A stretch of DNA of 64,000 bases. Origin: Mycolicibacterium hodleri (GTDB lineage Bacteria > Actinomycetota > Actinomycetes > Mycobacteriales > Mycobacteriaceae). How positions within the stretch are numbered: position 1 is the stretch's first letter; the number at the start of each line of letters is the position of its first letter. The notes under the pieces were generated by a model. That model was not told the origin of the DNA. It did no database searches and worked only from the letters and a program-made list of their open reading frames with translations. This document shows positions 8,043 through 15,429 of the stretch, in pieces. A program made the translations under genes and the position numbers. The DNA is taken from positions 372,001 through 436,000 of the forward strand of contig NZ_RCZG01000001.1 of the NCBI RefSeq assembly GCF_006439015.1. The letters run 5' to 3'.

Positions 8043-9557
8043 TCAGGCCGTTTCGGTCTCGGCGCGGGCATACCGCCGCACGGCGTCCTTGGCCACCTTG
8101 CCGTTGCTGGTCAGCGGCAGCGCATCGACGAACAAGACGTGGCGTGGGCGTTTGAAGCCGGCCACGCGGGCTCGGACATGGGCGTCGATCGTCTCCACCG
8201 AGGGTTGGTGGCCCCGCAACGCGACGACGACGGCACAGATCGCCTCACCCCAGAACTCGTCGGGAACGCCCACCACGGCCACCTGCTCAATGTCCGGATG
8301 GCTCGACAGCACGTCTTCGACCTCCCGCGAGGAGACGTTCTCTCCGCCGGTGATGATGACGTCCTTCAGTCGATCGAGCACGACCAGCCGTCCCGCATCG
8401 TCAATGCGACCGACGTCGCCGGTGGGCAACCAGCCGTCGACGGTCGTCGATGCTCCGCTCGGCCAGTACGAAGCGGCGACCTGAGCACCGCGAATCAGAA
8501 TCTCGCCGATGCCGTTGTCTGCGGGAGCCACGCGGATGTGCACCTCGTCGTGCGGCGTACCCGCGGTGGCGAGGATCGACGTATCGCCTTCCGCGCCGGC
8601 GCGGTGTTCGGCAGGCCCGAGGAAGCAGACGTTGCCACCGGTTTCGGTCATGCCGTAGCCCTGATGGAAGGCGACGTCGAGCCGCGCGAGCGCCCGGCGC
8701 AGTAGGTCGGCCGGTATCGCGGCGGACCCGTAGGCGACGTCACGCAGCGTGGGCAGCTCGGTTCCCGTCTCCTCGAGGTGGGCGAGCAGGGAGTGCAGCA
8801 TCGTCGGCGCCAGGGAACACGACGTCACGCCGTACCGGTTGACGGCTTCAGCGAAGGCTTCGGGGCGGAAGGCTGCAACGGGTAGCACCGTGGAGTGGAC
8901 CGAGTGGTGGACCAGCATGTTGTATCCCGCGACGTGACACATCGGAAACGGCAGGAGGTAAACCCCGTCCGTGCGCACCGACCGGCCTGCGACCGTGCCG
9001 TGCACCGCCGTGGTGATCGAGCGGTGAGTGTGAAGTACGCCCTTCGGAGTTCCGGTCGACCCGCTGGTGAACAACAGCCACGCGGGCTCGTCGGCATCGA
9101 CCGAATCCCCGAACGCGGCCGAAGCATGTTCCACACGTTGCCATTGCGGATCGTCGAATGACAGTACGTGCGCTAGCGACGGGATCTGTTGCACGACAAC
9201 GGATAGCGGGGCCAGATAGTGTGCGTCGCCGAGGAGGATGGTCGGCTCGGCCGAGGTCAGCTGGGCGTACTGCTCCCGCGGATTCAGACGCTGATTGATG
9301 AGCGAGAGGATGCGCCCACAGCGGGGGGCCGCGTAGTAGAGCCGGGCGTAGGGCGCGCCGTTGTCGGCGATGACTGCGACCCGGTCCCCACGCCGGGTCC
9401 GCGCGGCGATCCAGGCTGCGACCGAACTGACCTGTCGGTCGAACTCGGCGAAGGTCGGGGCAGCGCCGTCGGACGCGATGATCGCCCTGCGATCAGGTGT
9501 CGCTAGCGCCGCCGAGGACACCAATTCGTGGATCAGATCGATGCGCGCGGACGTCAT
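8043..9557 (-). CDS. acyl-CoA synthetase (AMP-binding)
   Basis: A 504-residue member of the adenylate-forming family. The P-loop motif LLFTSGSTGTPKGVLHTH is at ~160-177, GYGMTETGG in the middle, LPTGDVGRIDDAG and LDRLKDVIITGGENVSSREVE at the hinge, and the C-terminal catalytic Lys in SNGKVAKD near residue 489. It activates a carboxylic acid to acyl-AMP, then acyl-CoA. A short- or medium-chain or aromatic acid is likelier than a long fatty acid, judging by the compact length. It lies 33 bp downstream of the WhiB gene on the same strand. Confidence 0.93.
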   Translation of the reverse strand: MTSARIDLIHELVSSAALATPDRRAIIASDGAAPTFAEFDRQVSSVAAWIAARTRRGDRVAVIADNGAPYARLYYAAPRCGRILSLINQRLNPREQYAQLTSAEPTILLGDAHYLAPLSVVVQQIPSLAHVLSFDDPQWQRVEHASAAFGDSVDADEPAWLLFTSGSTGTPKGVLHTHRSITTAVHGTVAGRSVRTDGVYLLPFPMCHVAGYNMLVHHSVHSTVLPVAAFRPEAFAEAVNRYGVTSCSLAPTMLHSLLAHLEETGTELPTLRDVAYGSAAIPADLLRRALARLDVAFHQGYGMTETGGNVCFLGPAEHRAGAEGDTSILATAGTPHDEVHIRVAPADNGIGEILIRGAQVAASYWPSGASTTVDGWLPTGDVGRIDDAGRLVVLDRLKDVIITGGENVSSREVEDVLSSHPDIEQVAVVGVPDEFWGEAICAVVVALRGHQPSVETIDAHVRARVAGFKRPRHVLFVDALPLTSNGKVAKDAVRRYARAETETA

Positions 9558-9590
9558 GTCGCCGCCAGGATATCTGCGCCGACATGCCCA

Positions 9591-9920
9591 CTACGGTCGC
9601 GCCCTGATCGGGGAGCAGTCGCGGTCGGCCAGGGAACGAAGCTGCTTCAGCGCGAACTTGCGACCACGCCCCGCTTCGGGGATCAAGACACCGGCCCACA
9701 GGCCCTCCGCACTCGGCGTCCTACATGCCTCCCTGGCGCACCGCCAGCGGTGGGGGCAGGCGCGGCACAGCGCCTTGGCACCCTCATCCGGGACGGTAGT
9801 CCAGCGGTCAGGATCGCTTGCGCACGCGAACGTCGAGGGGTCATCGAGCACCGTCGTACCGGCACCGCCGCCAGTTTCGTGACGCTGAGCTGCGGCGATG
9901 GGTCGTCCATCGTCGTGCAT
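9591..9920 (-). CDS. WhiB-family iron-sulfur regulator
   Basis: A 109-residue WhiB-like protein. Four cysteines are arranged as in the family: Cys in FACASD, then CRACPHRWRC and AREAC, ligating a [4Fe-4S] cluster. They are followed by the GLWAGV turn and a basic C-terminal segment (GRGRKFALKQL) for DNA or sigma-factor contacts. ATG 9920 is preferred over ATG 9974 because GAAGGG lies just upstream and the longer N terminus would run into the palindrome at 9953-9990. WhiB proteins bind sigma factor region 4 and modulate transcription in response to redox or nitric oxide. It is divergent from a TetR gene and may be controlled by that TetR. Confidence 0.9.
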   Translation of the reverse strand: MHDDGRPIAAAQRHETGGGAGTTVLDDPSTFACASDPDRWTTVPDEGAKALCRACPHRWRCAREACRTPSAEGLWAGVLIPEAGRGRKFALKQLRSLADRDCSPIRARP

Positions 9921-9952
9921 GTCGAGTCCCTTCGTCTTGTGTCGCCCTCGGA

Positions 9953-9990
9953 CAATACGGCTGTATCGCCGCAACGATACAGCCGTATTG
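9953..9990. promoter_or_regulatory. 38-bp nested palindrome, TetR operator candidate
   Basis: Two perfect 16-bp inverted arms, CAATACGGCTGTATCG at 9953-9968 and its exact reverse complement at 9975-9990, are separated by 6 bp (CCGCAA). Each arm is itself a smaller inverted repeat (ATAC-N4-GTAT), so the site could hold two regulator dimers. It lies between the divergent WhiB and TetR genes and just upstream of the TetR -10 element. Confidence 0.75.
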
Positions 9991-9991
9991 C

Positions 9992-9997
9992 TATTCT
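9992..9997 (+). promoter_or_regulatory. predicted -10 element of leaderless TetR gene
   Basis: TATTCT fits the mycobacterial TANNNT -10 consensus and ends exactly 6 nt before GTG 10004, the spacing expected for a leaderless transcript. The palindromic operator overlaps the -35 region. Confidence 0.5.
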
Positions 9998-10003
9998 CGG
10001 CGA

Positions 10004-10660
10004 GTGACGACCGACGTGATGTCTGAGACGACCGCCTCGTCGAAGCCCGACCGTCAGGGACACGACGAGCTGTCGACCGTCGAGCGGATCCGTCGCGCAG
10101 CGTTGGCGAGCTTCGCCCTCCATGGGACGGCGGCGACGACTCTGCGGGCGGTCGCGACGGCGGCTGGGGTCTCCCTGGGATTGGTACAGCACCACTTTGC
10201 GACCAAGGCAGGTCTAATCAAGGCCGTCGACGATTACGTTCTGGCGTTGGTCATCGCGCAGATGTCGCAGCCCGTCCCCGACTTGCCGGCGGACTCGGTG
10301 GCGGACATCGGTAGCAGGGTGACCCGCATCATCGCCGAAGAGCCCGACGCCGCGGGATACATCGGCCGCGCACTCGTCGACGGCAGCCCGCTGGGGACGA
10401 CTCTCTTCGACGCCTTGATGGACGTGGGCATGACGAGGTGGCGTCACCGCGCGGAACGCGGCGAGACTCGTGCTGACATCGATCTGACCTGGGCGGTCAT
10501 CAACGGGCTGGTGCTGGCGTTGGGCGCCGTCAGCCTGCGTGTGCACGTCGATCGCCATCTGCCGCAGCCCTTCACGACACCCGCGCAGCTTCAGCGGTGG
10601 CAGAACGCAACGGACTCGCTGCTGCGCGACGGATTGTTCATCCCCCCGGTCGGGGAATGA
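10004..10660 (+). CDS. TetR-family regulator
   Basis: A 218-residue TetR protein. The HTH domain lies at about residues 24-70 (TVERIRRAALASFALHG, then TLRAVATAAGVSLGLVQHHF), with a C-terminal TetR domain. GTG 10004 is chosen because a TATTCT -10 box ends 6 nt before it (leaderless reading); ATG 10019 is the alternative. It is divergent from the WhiB/acyl-CoA ligase pair, and the 38-bp palindrome in between makes autoregulation and control of the divergent unit likely. The ligand is unknown. Confidence 0.88.
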   Translation: MTTDVMSETTASSKPDRQGHDELSTVERIRRAALASFALHGTAATTLRAVATAAGVSLGLVQHHFATKAGLIKAVDDYVLALVIAQMSQPVPDLPADSVADIGSRVTRIIAEEPDAAGYIGRALVDGSPLGTTLFDALMDVGMTRWRHRAERGETRADIDLTWAVINGLVLALGAVSLRVHVDRHLPQPFTTPAQLQRWQNATDSLLRDGLFIPPVGE

Positions 10661-10666
10661 CGACCG

Positions 10667-11518
10667 TCATACCTGCTCGCCCGCAACCCGTTTGCGGTAG
10701 CCGCTCGGCGTTTCGCCGCAGAACTGGGTGAAGGACCGGGTGAAGGAACTCAGGCTCTCGAAGCCGACTGCCGACGAGGTTGCCTGCACCGACTGCCCCG
10801 GGGCTGCCAGCAGGGCCATGGCGCGCAGCATTCTGGCGTGCAGAAGGTAAGTGCGCCAGGATATCCCGAGAGTGTCCTGAAAGAGGCGCCGCAGCGTGCG
10901 TTCGGACACCGACACCTCTCGGCTCACGTCGTCTGCGCTCACCGAGGCGAGGTGCTGCTTCGTGTACGCCAATGCGGCGGCGACGATGGGGTGCTCGGAC
11001 GTCGGAAGACTCAGCGGCGCCTCGTGATCCAGCGCCTCGGACACCAATTGGGCGAGTGTTCGAAAGAAGCCGTCGGATATCCCTTCGTCCTCCGCGGAGC
11101 CTGCGTGTCGGTCGATCGGCCAGCGGAGCGCGTAGATCATCATCTCGCGGATCAACGGCGACACCGCGATGATGCGGGCCCGACCGCCCGCGTCGGAGAT
11201 GAGCTCGGGGGCGAACATCACCGCGACGGTCTTCACGTCGGCGTTCATCACGGCTTGGTGTTCCAGGCCGACGGGGATCCACGCGGCTTGCTGCGGCGGG
11301 AGCAGATAGTGCGCGGAGTCGGTCTCGACCTCGACGACGCCGTGCATCGCGTACTCGATTTGATGGACCTCGTGGGAGTGCCATCCGGTGATCAGCCCGT
11401 CGCCCTCGTAGAGGTAACTGCCCGCCATGGCTTGACCACCGCGACGCAGCTCGATGACGGGCCGAGCGATCCTGGCCGATACGGCTAAACCTCTGTCCGA
11501 ACGTGCAGAGACGGTCAC
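10667..11518 (-). CDS. AraC-family regulator with cupin sensor
   Basis: A 283-residue protein: an N-terminal cupin-like effector domain (about residues 15-110; GWHSHEVHQIEYAMHGVVEVE carries the His-rich strand) and a C-terminal double HTH of AraC type (~185-280; VSERTLRRLFQDTLGISWRTYL, then GFESLSSFTRSFTQFCGETPSGYRK). The frame stays open far upstream by chance, but that stretch lies opposite the divergent amidohydrolase. GTG 11518 gives a normal family length; ATG 11428 is a shorter alternative. It is divergent from the amidohydrolase with only 24 bp between starts, so it probably regulates that gene. Confidence 0.85.
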   Translation of the reverse strand: MTVSARSDRGLAVSARIARPVIELRRGGQAMAGSYLYEGDGLITGWHSHEVHQIEYAMHGVVEVETDSAHYLLPPQQAAWIPVGLEHQAVMNADVKTVAVMFAPELISDAGGRARIIAVSPLIREMMIYALRWPIDRHAGSAEDEGISDGFFRTLAQLVSEALDHEAPLSLPTSEHPIVAAALAYTKQHLASVSADDVSREVSVSERTLRRLFQDTLGISWRTYLLHARMLRAMALLAAPGQSVQATSSAVGFESLSSFTRSFTQFCGETPSGYRKRVAGEQV

Positions 11519-11542
11519 GAGATTCGAGGGTACTAGTTGAGG

Positions 11543-12805
11543 ATGAAGACTGACGACCTGATCCTGGTCAGCATCGACGACCACGTCGTGGAACCGCCCG
11601 ACATGTTCCTCAACCACGTGCCCGCCAAGTACAAGTCCGAGGCACCGATCGTCGTCACCGACGACAAGGGCGTCGATCAGTGGATGTATCAGGGCAGGCC
11701 ACAGGGTGTCAGTGGGCTCAATGCCGTGGTGTCGTGGCCCGCCGAGGAGTGGGGACGGGACCCCGCGGGCTTCGCCGAGATGCGGCCCGGCGTCTACGAC
11801 GTCCACGAGCGCGTACGCGACATGAACCGCAACGGGATCCTCGCGTCGATGTGCTTCCCGACGTTCACCGGCTTTTCGGCGCGGCACCTCAACCAGCATC
11901 GCGAGGACGTCACCCTGGTCATGGTGTCGGCCTACAACGACTGGCACATCGATGAGTGGGCCGGCTCCTATCCGGACCGCTTCATCCCGATCGCCGTGTT
12001 GCCGACGTGGAATCCCGAGGCGATGTGTGCCGAGATCCGCCGGGTCGCGGCCAAGGGCTGCCGCGCGGTGACGATGCCGGAATTGCCGCATCTGGAAGGT
12101 CTGCCGAGCTATCACGACGACGACTACTGGGGCCCGGTGTTCCGGACGCTGTCGGAGGAGAACGTGGTGATGTGCCTGCACATCGGCACCGGCTTCGGGG
12201 CGATCAGCATGGCGCCGAACGCCCCGATCGACAACCTCATCATCCTGGCGACCCAGGTGTCGGCGATGTGCGCCCAAGACCTGCTGTGGGGTCCCGCAAT
12301 GCGCAAGTACCCGGATCTGAAGTTCGCGTTCTCCGAGGGCGGCATCGGTTGGATCCCGTTCTACCTGGACCGTAGCGACCGGCACTACACCAATCAGAAG
12401 TGGCTGCGGCGCGACTTCGGGGACAAGCTGCCCAGCGACGTGTTCCGCGAGCACTCGCTTGCCTGCTACGTCACCGACAAGACATCGCTGAAGCTGCGGC
12501 ACGAGATCGGGATCGACATCATCGCGTGGGAGTGCGACTACCCGCATTCGGACTGCTTCTGGCCCGACGCGCCCGAACAGGTGCTCGCCGAGCTCAACGG
12601 CGCCGGCGCCGACGACGCCGACATCAACAAGATCACCTGGGAGAACTCCTGCCGGTTCTTCGGATGGGACCCCTTCACGCGCACGCCGAAGGACCAGGCC
12701 ACCGTCGCAGCACTGCGGGCAAAGGCCACCGACGTCGACGTCTCTATCCGGCCGCGCAAGGAGTGGGCGCGACTCTACGAGCAGAAGCAGCTCGCCAAGG
12801 CCTGA
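11543..12805 (+). CDS. amidohydrolase (ACMSD/LigW-like TIM barrel)
   Basis: A 420-residue metal-dependent hydrolase or decarboxylase of the amidohydrolase-2 group. It opens with the metal-binding-type segment VSIDDHVVEPPDMF (residues ~8-21), continues with CLHIGTGFG (~210), FSEGGIGWIPF and WECDYPHSDCFWP (~325), which carries the catalytic-type Asp. The family includes decarboxylases and hydrolases of aromatic and CoA-linked acids; mycobacteria have many paralogues beside fadE genes. ATG 11543 has GAGGG at 11526-11530; a TTG at 11537 is the alternative. The divergent AraC protein is the probable regulator. The substrate is unknown. Confidence 0.85.
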   Translation: MKTDDLILVSIDDHVVEPPDMFLNHVPAKYKSEAPIVVTDDKGVDQWMYQGRPQGVSGLNAVVSWPAEEWGRDPAGFAEMRPGVYDVHERVRDMNRNGILASMCFPTFTGFSARHLNQHREDVTLVMVSAYNDWHIDEWAGSYPDRFIPIAVLPTWNPEAMCAEIRRVAAKGCRAVTMPELPHLEGLPSYHDDDYWGPVFRTLSEENVVMCLHIGTGFGAISMAPNAPIDNLIILATQVSAMCAQDLLWGPAMRKYPDLKFAFSEGGIGWIPFYLDRSDRHYTNQKWLRRDFGDKLPSDVFREHSLACYVTDKTSLKLRHEIGIDIIAWECDYPHSDCFWPDAPEQVLAELNGAGADDADINKITWENSCRFFGWDPFTRTPKDQATVAALRAKATDVDVSIRPRKEWARLYEQKQLAKA

Positions 12806-12857
12806 TCAGCCGGCCAGCCTCGACAAGAGTTACGGTGCGTTTACTCGCCAACGAGCG

Positions 12858-13784
12858 GTGGAAACAGCGGCCCGTTCAGAATGTTTCGATGTGACGACCC
12901 TGAACCACCTCCCGGCCACGGTGCCCCTCGAACGGGTCGTGGAGGCACTACGCCGCGACAGCTACGTGATCATCGACGACCTGGTCTCGCCCCAGCTGAT
13001 GGACGCGCTCGAAGCCGAGCTAGACCCCTTCGTCGACGCCAGCCCCGTCGGGTCGGAGGCGCATCTGGGCACGATGACCAGGCGCACCGGTGCATTGGTC
13101 GCTCGCTCGCCGCTGTCGCACGAGCTGATTCGACACCCGACGATTCTCGGGGCAGTCCGTGCCTTCCTCGATCATGCGAGCGCCTACCAGTTGATGCTCA
13201 CTCAGGTGATCTCCATCTATCCCGGCGAGAAGGCCCAGGGACTGCACCAGGACGAGAACGCCTGGGACTACTTCCCCTTCCCCCCGGACTATCACGTGCA
13301 GTGCAACACCCTGTGGGCACTGTCGGACTACACGACAGAAATGGGGGCGACGCGCATCGTCCCCGGCAGCCATCTGCACGGTGCGCCAACGGAGTTCACC
13401 GATGCCGACTGCCTCCAGGCGGAGATGTCGCGTGGCTCCGTCCTGCTGTACTCCGGGAAGATCTGGCATAGCGGCGGCGCGAACCGCTCCGACCGGGTCC
13501 GCAAGGCGATCAATATCAACTACGCGGTGGGGTGGGTGCGGCAGGAGGAAAATCAGTATCTGGCCTGCCCTCCGGACGTCGCGAAGAATCTCGACGACGA
13601 CATGCTGAGGCTGATCGGGTATCAGCAGGGCGCGTATGCGATGGGGTACTACCGCGACGTGGAAGACCCGATCATCGCCGTTCGCGGTGACGGCTACAGC
13701 GACAAACCGGGCGCCGACGTTTCCGCCATCAACCCACGGGCGAAGGCGGCACTGGACAAGCTCATCGCCTCGAAGACGGCCTGA
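12858..13784 (+). CDS. phytanoyl-CoA dioxygenase (PhyH) family protein
   Basis: An Fe(II)/2-oxoglutarate dioxygenase-like protein of up to 308 residues. The iron-binding HxD motif is in GLHQDENAWDY (~residue 129) and the distal His in KIWHSGGANRS (~203), followed by an Arg suited to binding 2-oxoglutarate; all three ligands appear intact. The family hydroxylates CoA esters or small metabolites. Starts are ambiguous: GTG 12858 gives the longest form, GTG 12891 (VTTLNHLP) fits the conserved region equally well, and neither has a clear ribosome-binding site. It follows the amidohydrolase by 52 bp and converges on the DUF35 gene. Confidence 0.85.
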   Translation: METAARSECFDVTTLNHLPATVPLERVVEALRRDSYVIIDDLVSPQLMDALEAELDPFVDASPVGSEAHLGTMTRRTGALVARSPLSHELIRHPTILGAVRAFLDHASAYQLMLTQVISIYPGEKAQGLHQDENAWDYFPFPPDYHVQCNTLWALSDYTTEMGATRIVPGSHLHGAPTEFTDADCLQAEMSRGSVLLYSGKIWHSGGANRSDRVRKAININYAVGWVRQEENQYLACPPDVAKNLDDDMLRLIGYQQGAYAMGYYRDVEDPIIAVRGDGYSDKPGADVSAINPRAKAALDKLIASKTA

Positions 13785-13791
13785 AAGCGCT

Positions 13792-14220
13792 CTACGCCGA
13801 CGCCGGCTCGTAGCGGAGCATCGTCACGCCGTCATCGGGATAGTCGGTGAACACGGGGCGCACTCGCATACCGACCCGGACGGCGTCGGGTTCGGCGTTG
13901 ACGATCTCGGTGGAGAACCGCGGTCCCTCGTCCCACTGCACCACCGCGAGGATCTGCGGCACGTCATCGGCGAAGTGTGGGGACACCGCGCGATGGCTGA
14001 CCGTGAACGTGTGGAGCGAGCCGGCACCGCTGATCTCGCGCCATTCCAGGTCGTCGGCCAGGGTCCCAGGGGCGAGGATCCGCGGATAGAACACGTAGCG
14101 ACGTGACGAGGGCGAGTACTGAATGCGGATCTTGTGCTCGCTCAACGCATCCCAGAACGGCTTCGTGGTGGGCGTGGGGATCGGCATCGGCTTCGGAAAT
14201 GAGTTGGACTTGGCACTCAT
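13792..14220 (-). CDS. DUF35 OB-fold protein lacking zinc-ribbon cysteines
   Basis: A 142-residue DUF35/ChsH2-C-type protein: an N-terminal helix (KPFWDALSEHKIRIQ), a rubredoxin-like region, and an OB-fold (GSLHTFTVSHRAV, VQWDEGPRFSTEIV, VRPVFTDY). The usual Cys pairs just before the FYPR motif are absent (YSPSSRRYVFYPR), so this copy probably binds no zinc. DUF35 proteins pair with thiolase-like lipid-transfer proteins to form retro-aldolases or hydratases acting on CoA esters. It starts 3 nt after the thiolase-like gene stops, which supports an obligate complex. Confidence 0.85.
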   Translation of the reverse strand: MSAKSNSFPKPMPIPTPTTKPFWDALSEHKIRIQYSPSSRRYVFYPRILAPGTLADDLEWREISGAGSLHTFTVSHRAVSPHFADDVPQILAVVQWDEGPRFSTEIVNAEPDAVRVGMRVRPVFTDYPDDGVTMLRYEPASA

Positions 14221-14223
14221 GGT

Positions 14224-15429
14224 CTAGTCACCCTCCAGGACCAGTGTGGTCTGCTCGGAGAGGATGCCGCCGTTTCCGGAGACGAAGGCCCGATTGCAGT
14301 CGCCGACCTGCGCTTCGCCGGCGCGCCCCATGATCTGCCGGGTGGCATCGCAGACGTGGTGCATCCCGCCCGCGGTGCCGGCCTGGCCGTAGCCCAGTTG
14401 GCCGCCCGCGGTGTTCATCGGGAAGTCGCCGCGGAATGTCAGGTCGTGCTCCGAGACGAACTGAAGCCCCTTGCCCTTCGGGCAGAAGCCGGCGTCTTCG
14501 AGGCTGAGCAACGCGGTGATCGTGTAGCAGTCGTAGATCGAGACCATGTCCATGTCCGACGGCCCGAGACCGGCCATGCCGAAGGCTGATTCGGCTGCTC
14601 TGATCATGGGGGTCTGCAGGAGTTCCTCGGCGTAGGTCGGCGTCTTGTACGGCACGCGCTCGCCAAATCCCTTGACCCAGACGGGTCGGTTGCGACTCCG
14701 CTGAGCCAGGTCGGCGTTGGCGACCAGTACGGCGGCCCCGCCCAGCACCGGCATCACTATCTCCAACATGTGCAACGGCGAGGCGATCACTGGGCTGGCG
14801 AGAACGTCGTCAACGGTCAACGGCTTGTCCGAGAAGATGGCTCCGGGTGTGTGATTGGCGTTCACTCGCTGGTCGACGGGGATCTTGGCCATCGCGCGCT
14901 CGTCGTATCCGTAGGTCGCCGCGTAGAGGGTAGCCACCTGGCCGTACGGCCCGTTCTGGCCGAGGTTGCCGTAGGGGATCTCGAATTCGGCCTGAGGTGA
15001 GCCGTACCGGTTGCTGGACGCCCCGAAGTACAGCATGTCACCGAAGTCGACCGGCTTCTTCTCCGAGACGGGCGTCAGTTGCGCTGCCGGGACGACGCAC
15101 AGCACGGCGTTGCAGATGCCGAGTTCGATCGCTGCGGCCGCACGCCACACCATCGCGGCCGAACTGGCACCGCCGAGATCGACGAGCTCGGCGAAATTGG
15201 CTCGGATGCCGAGGTATTCGATGATGGTCGACGGGACGAAGATCATCGACTCCTGGAGGTACCCCGTGCAGATCCCGTCCACGTCCCCGGCGTCCAGACC
15301 GGCGTCAGCAAGCGTCGACGCCGCGAGGCGAGCCCACTGCTCCAGATTGAACTCCGGCGGTCCGGTCGGACGCTTGGTGGCGGGTAGCTCGGTGTACCCG
15401 ACGATGGCGGCCTCACCCTTCAGGCCCAT
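14224..15429 (-). CDS. thiolase-like lipid-transfer protein (Ltp2/SCP-x type), probable aldolase
   Basis: The 401-residue protein has a thiolase fold (GEAAIVGYTELP start; DAGDVDGICTGY; late GGQLGYGQAGTAGG) but no nucleophilic Cys: the equivalent segment reads DLGGASSAAMVW. Tyr residues in SIYDCYTITALL sit in the region that supplies catalytic residues in Ltp2-type retro-aldolases. It therefore probably performs C-C bond cleavage on a beta-hydroxyacyl-CoA together with the adjacent DUF35 protein, rather than thiolysis. ATG 15429 is fixed by a strong AGGAGGG site. It overlaps the oxidoreductase gene by 17 bp. The Ltp2 comparison is family knowledge; the substrate is unknown. Confidence 0.85.
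   Translation of the reverse strand: MGLKGEAAIVGYTELPATKRPTGPPEFNLEQWARLAASTLADAGLDAGDVDGICTGYLQESMIFVPSTIIEYLGIRANFAELVDLGGASSAAMVWRAAAAIELGICNAVLCVVPAAQLTPVSEKKPVDFGDMLYFGASSNRYGSPQAEFEIPYGNLGQNGPYGQVATLYAATYGYDERAMAKIPVDQRVNANHTPGAIFSDKPLTVDDVLASPVIASPLHMLEIVMPVLGGAAVLVANADLAQRSRNRPVWVKGFGERVPYKTPTYAEELLQTPMIRAAESAFGMAGLGPSDMDMVSIYDCYTITALLSLEDAGFCPKGKGLQFVSEHDLTFRGDFPMNTAGGQLGYGQAGTAGGMHHVCDATRQIMGRAGEAQVGDCNRAFVSGNGGILSEQTTLVLEGD

Noticed and set aside
11519..12547. Upstream extension of the AraC frame to a 626-codon protein
   Set aside because: The extra part is antisense to the amidohydrolase and has no family pattern; GTG 11518 gives normal AraC length.
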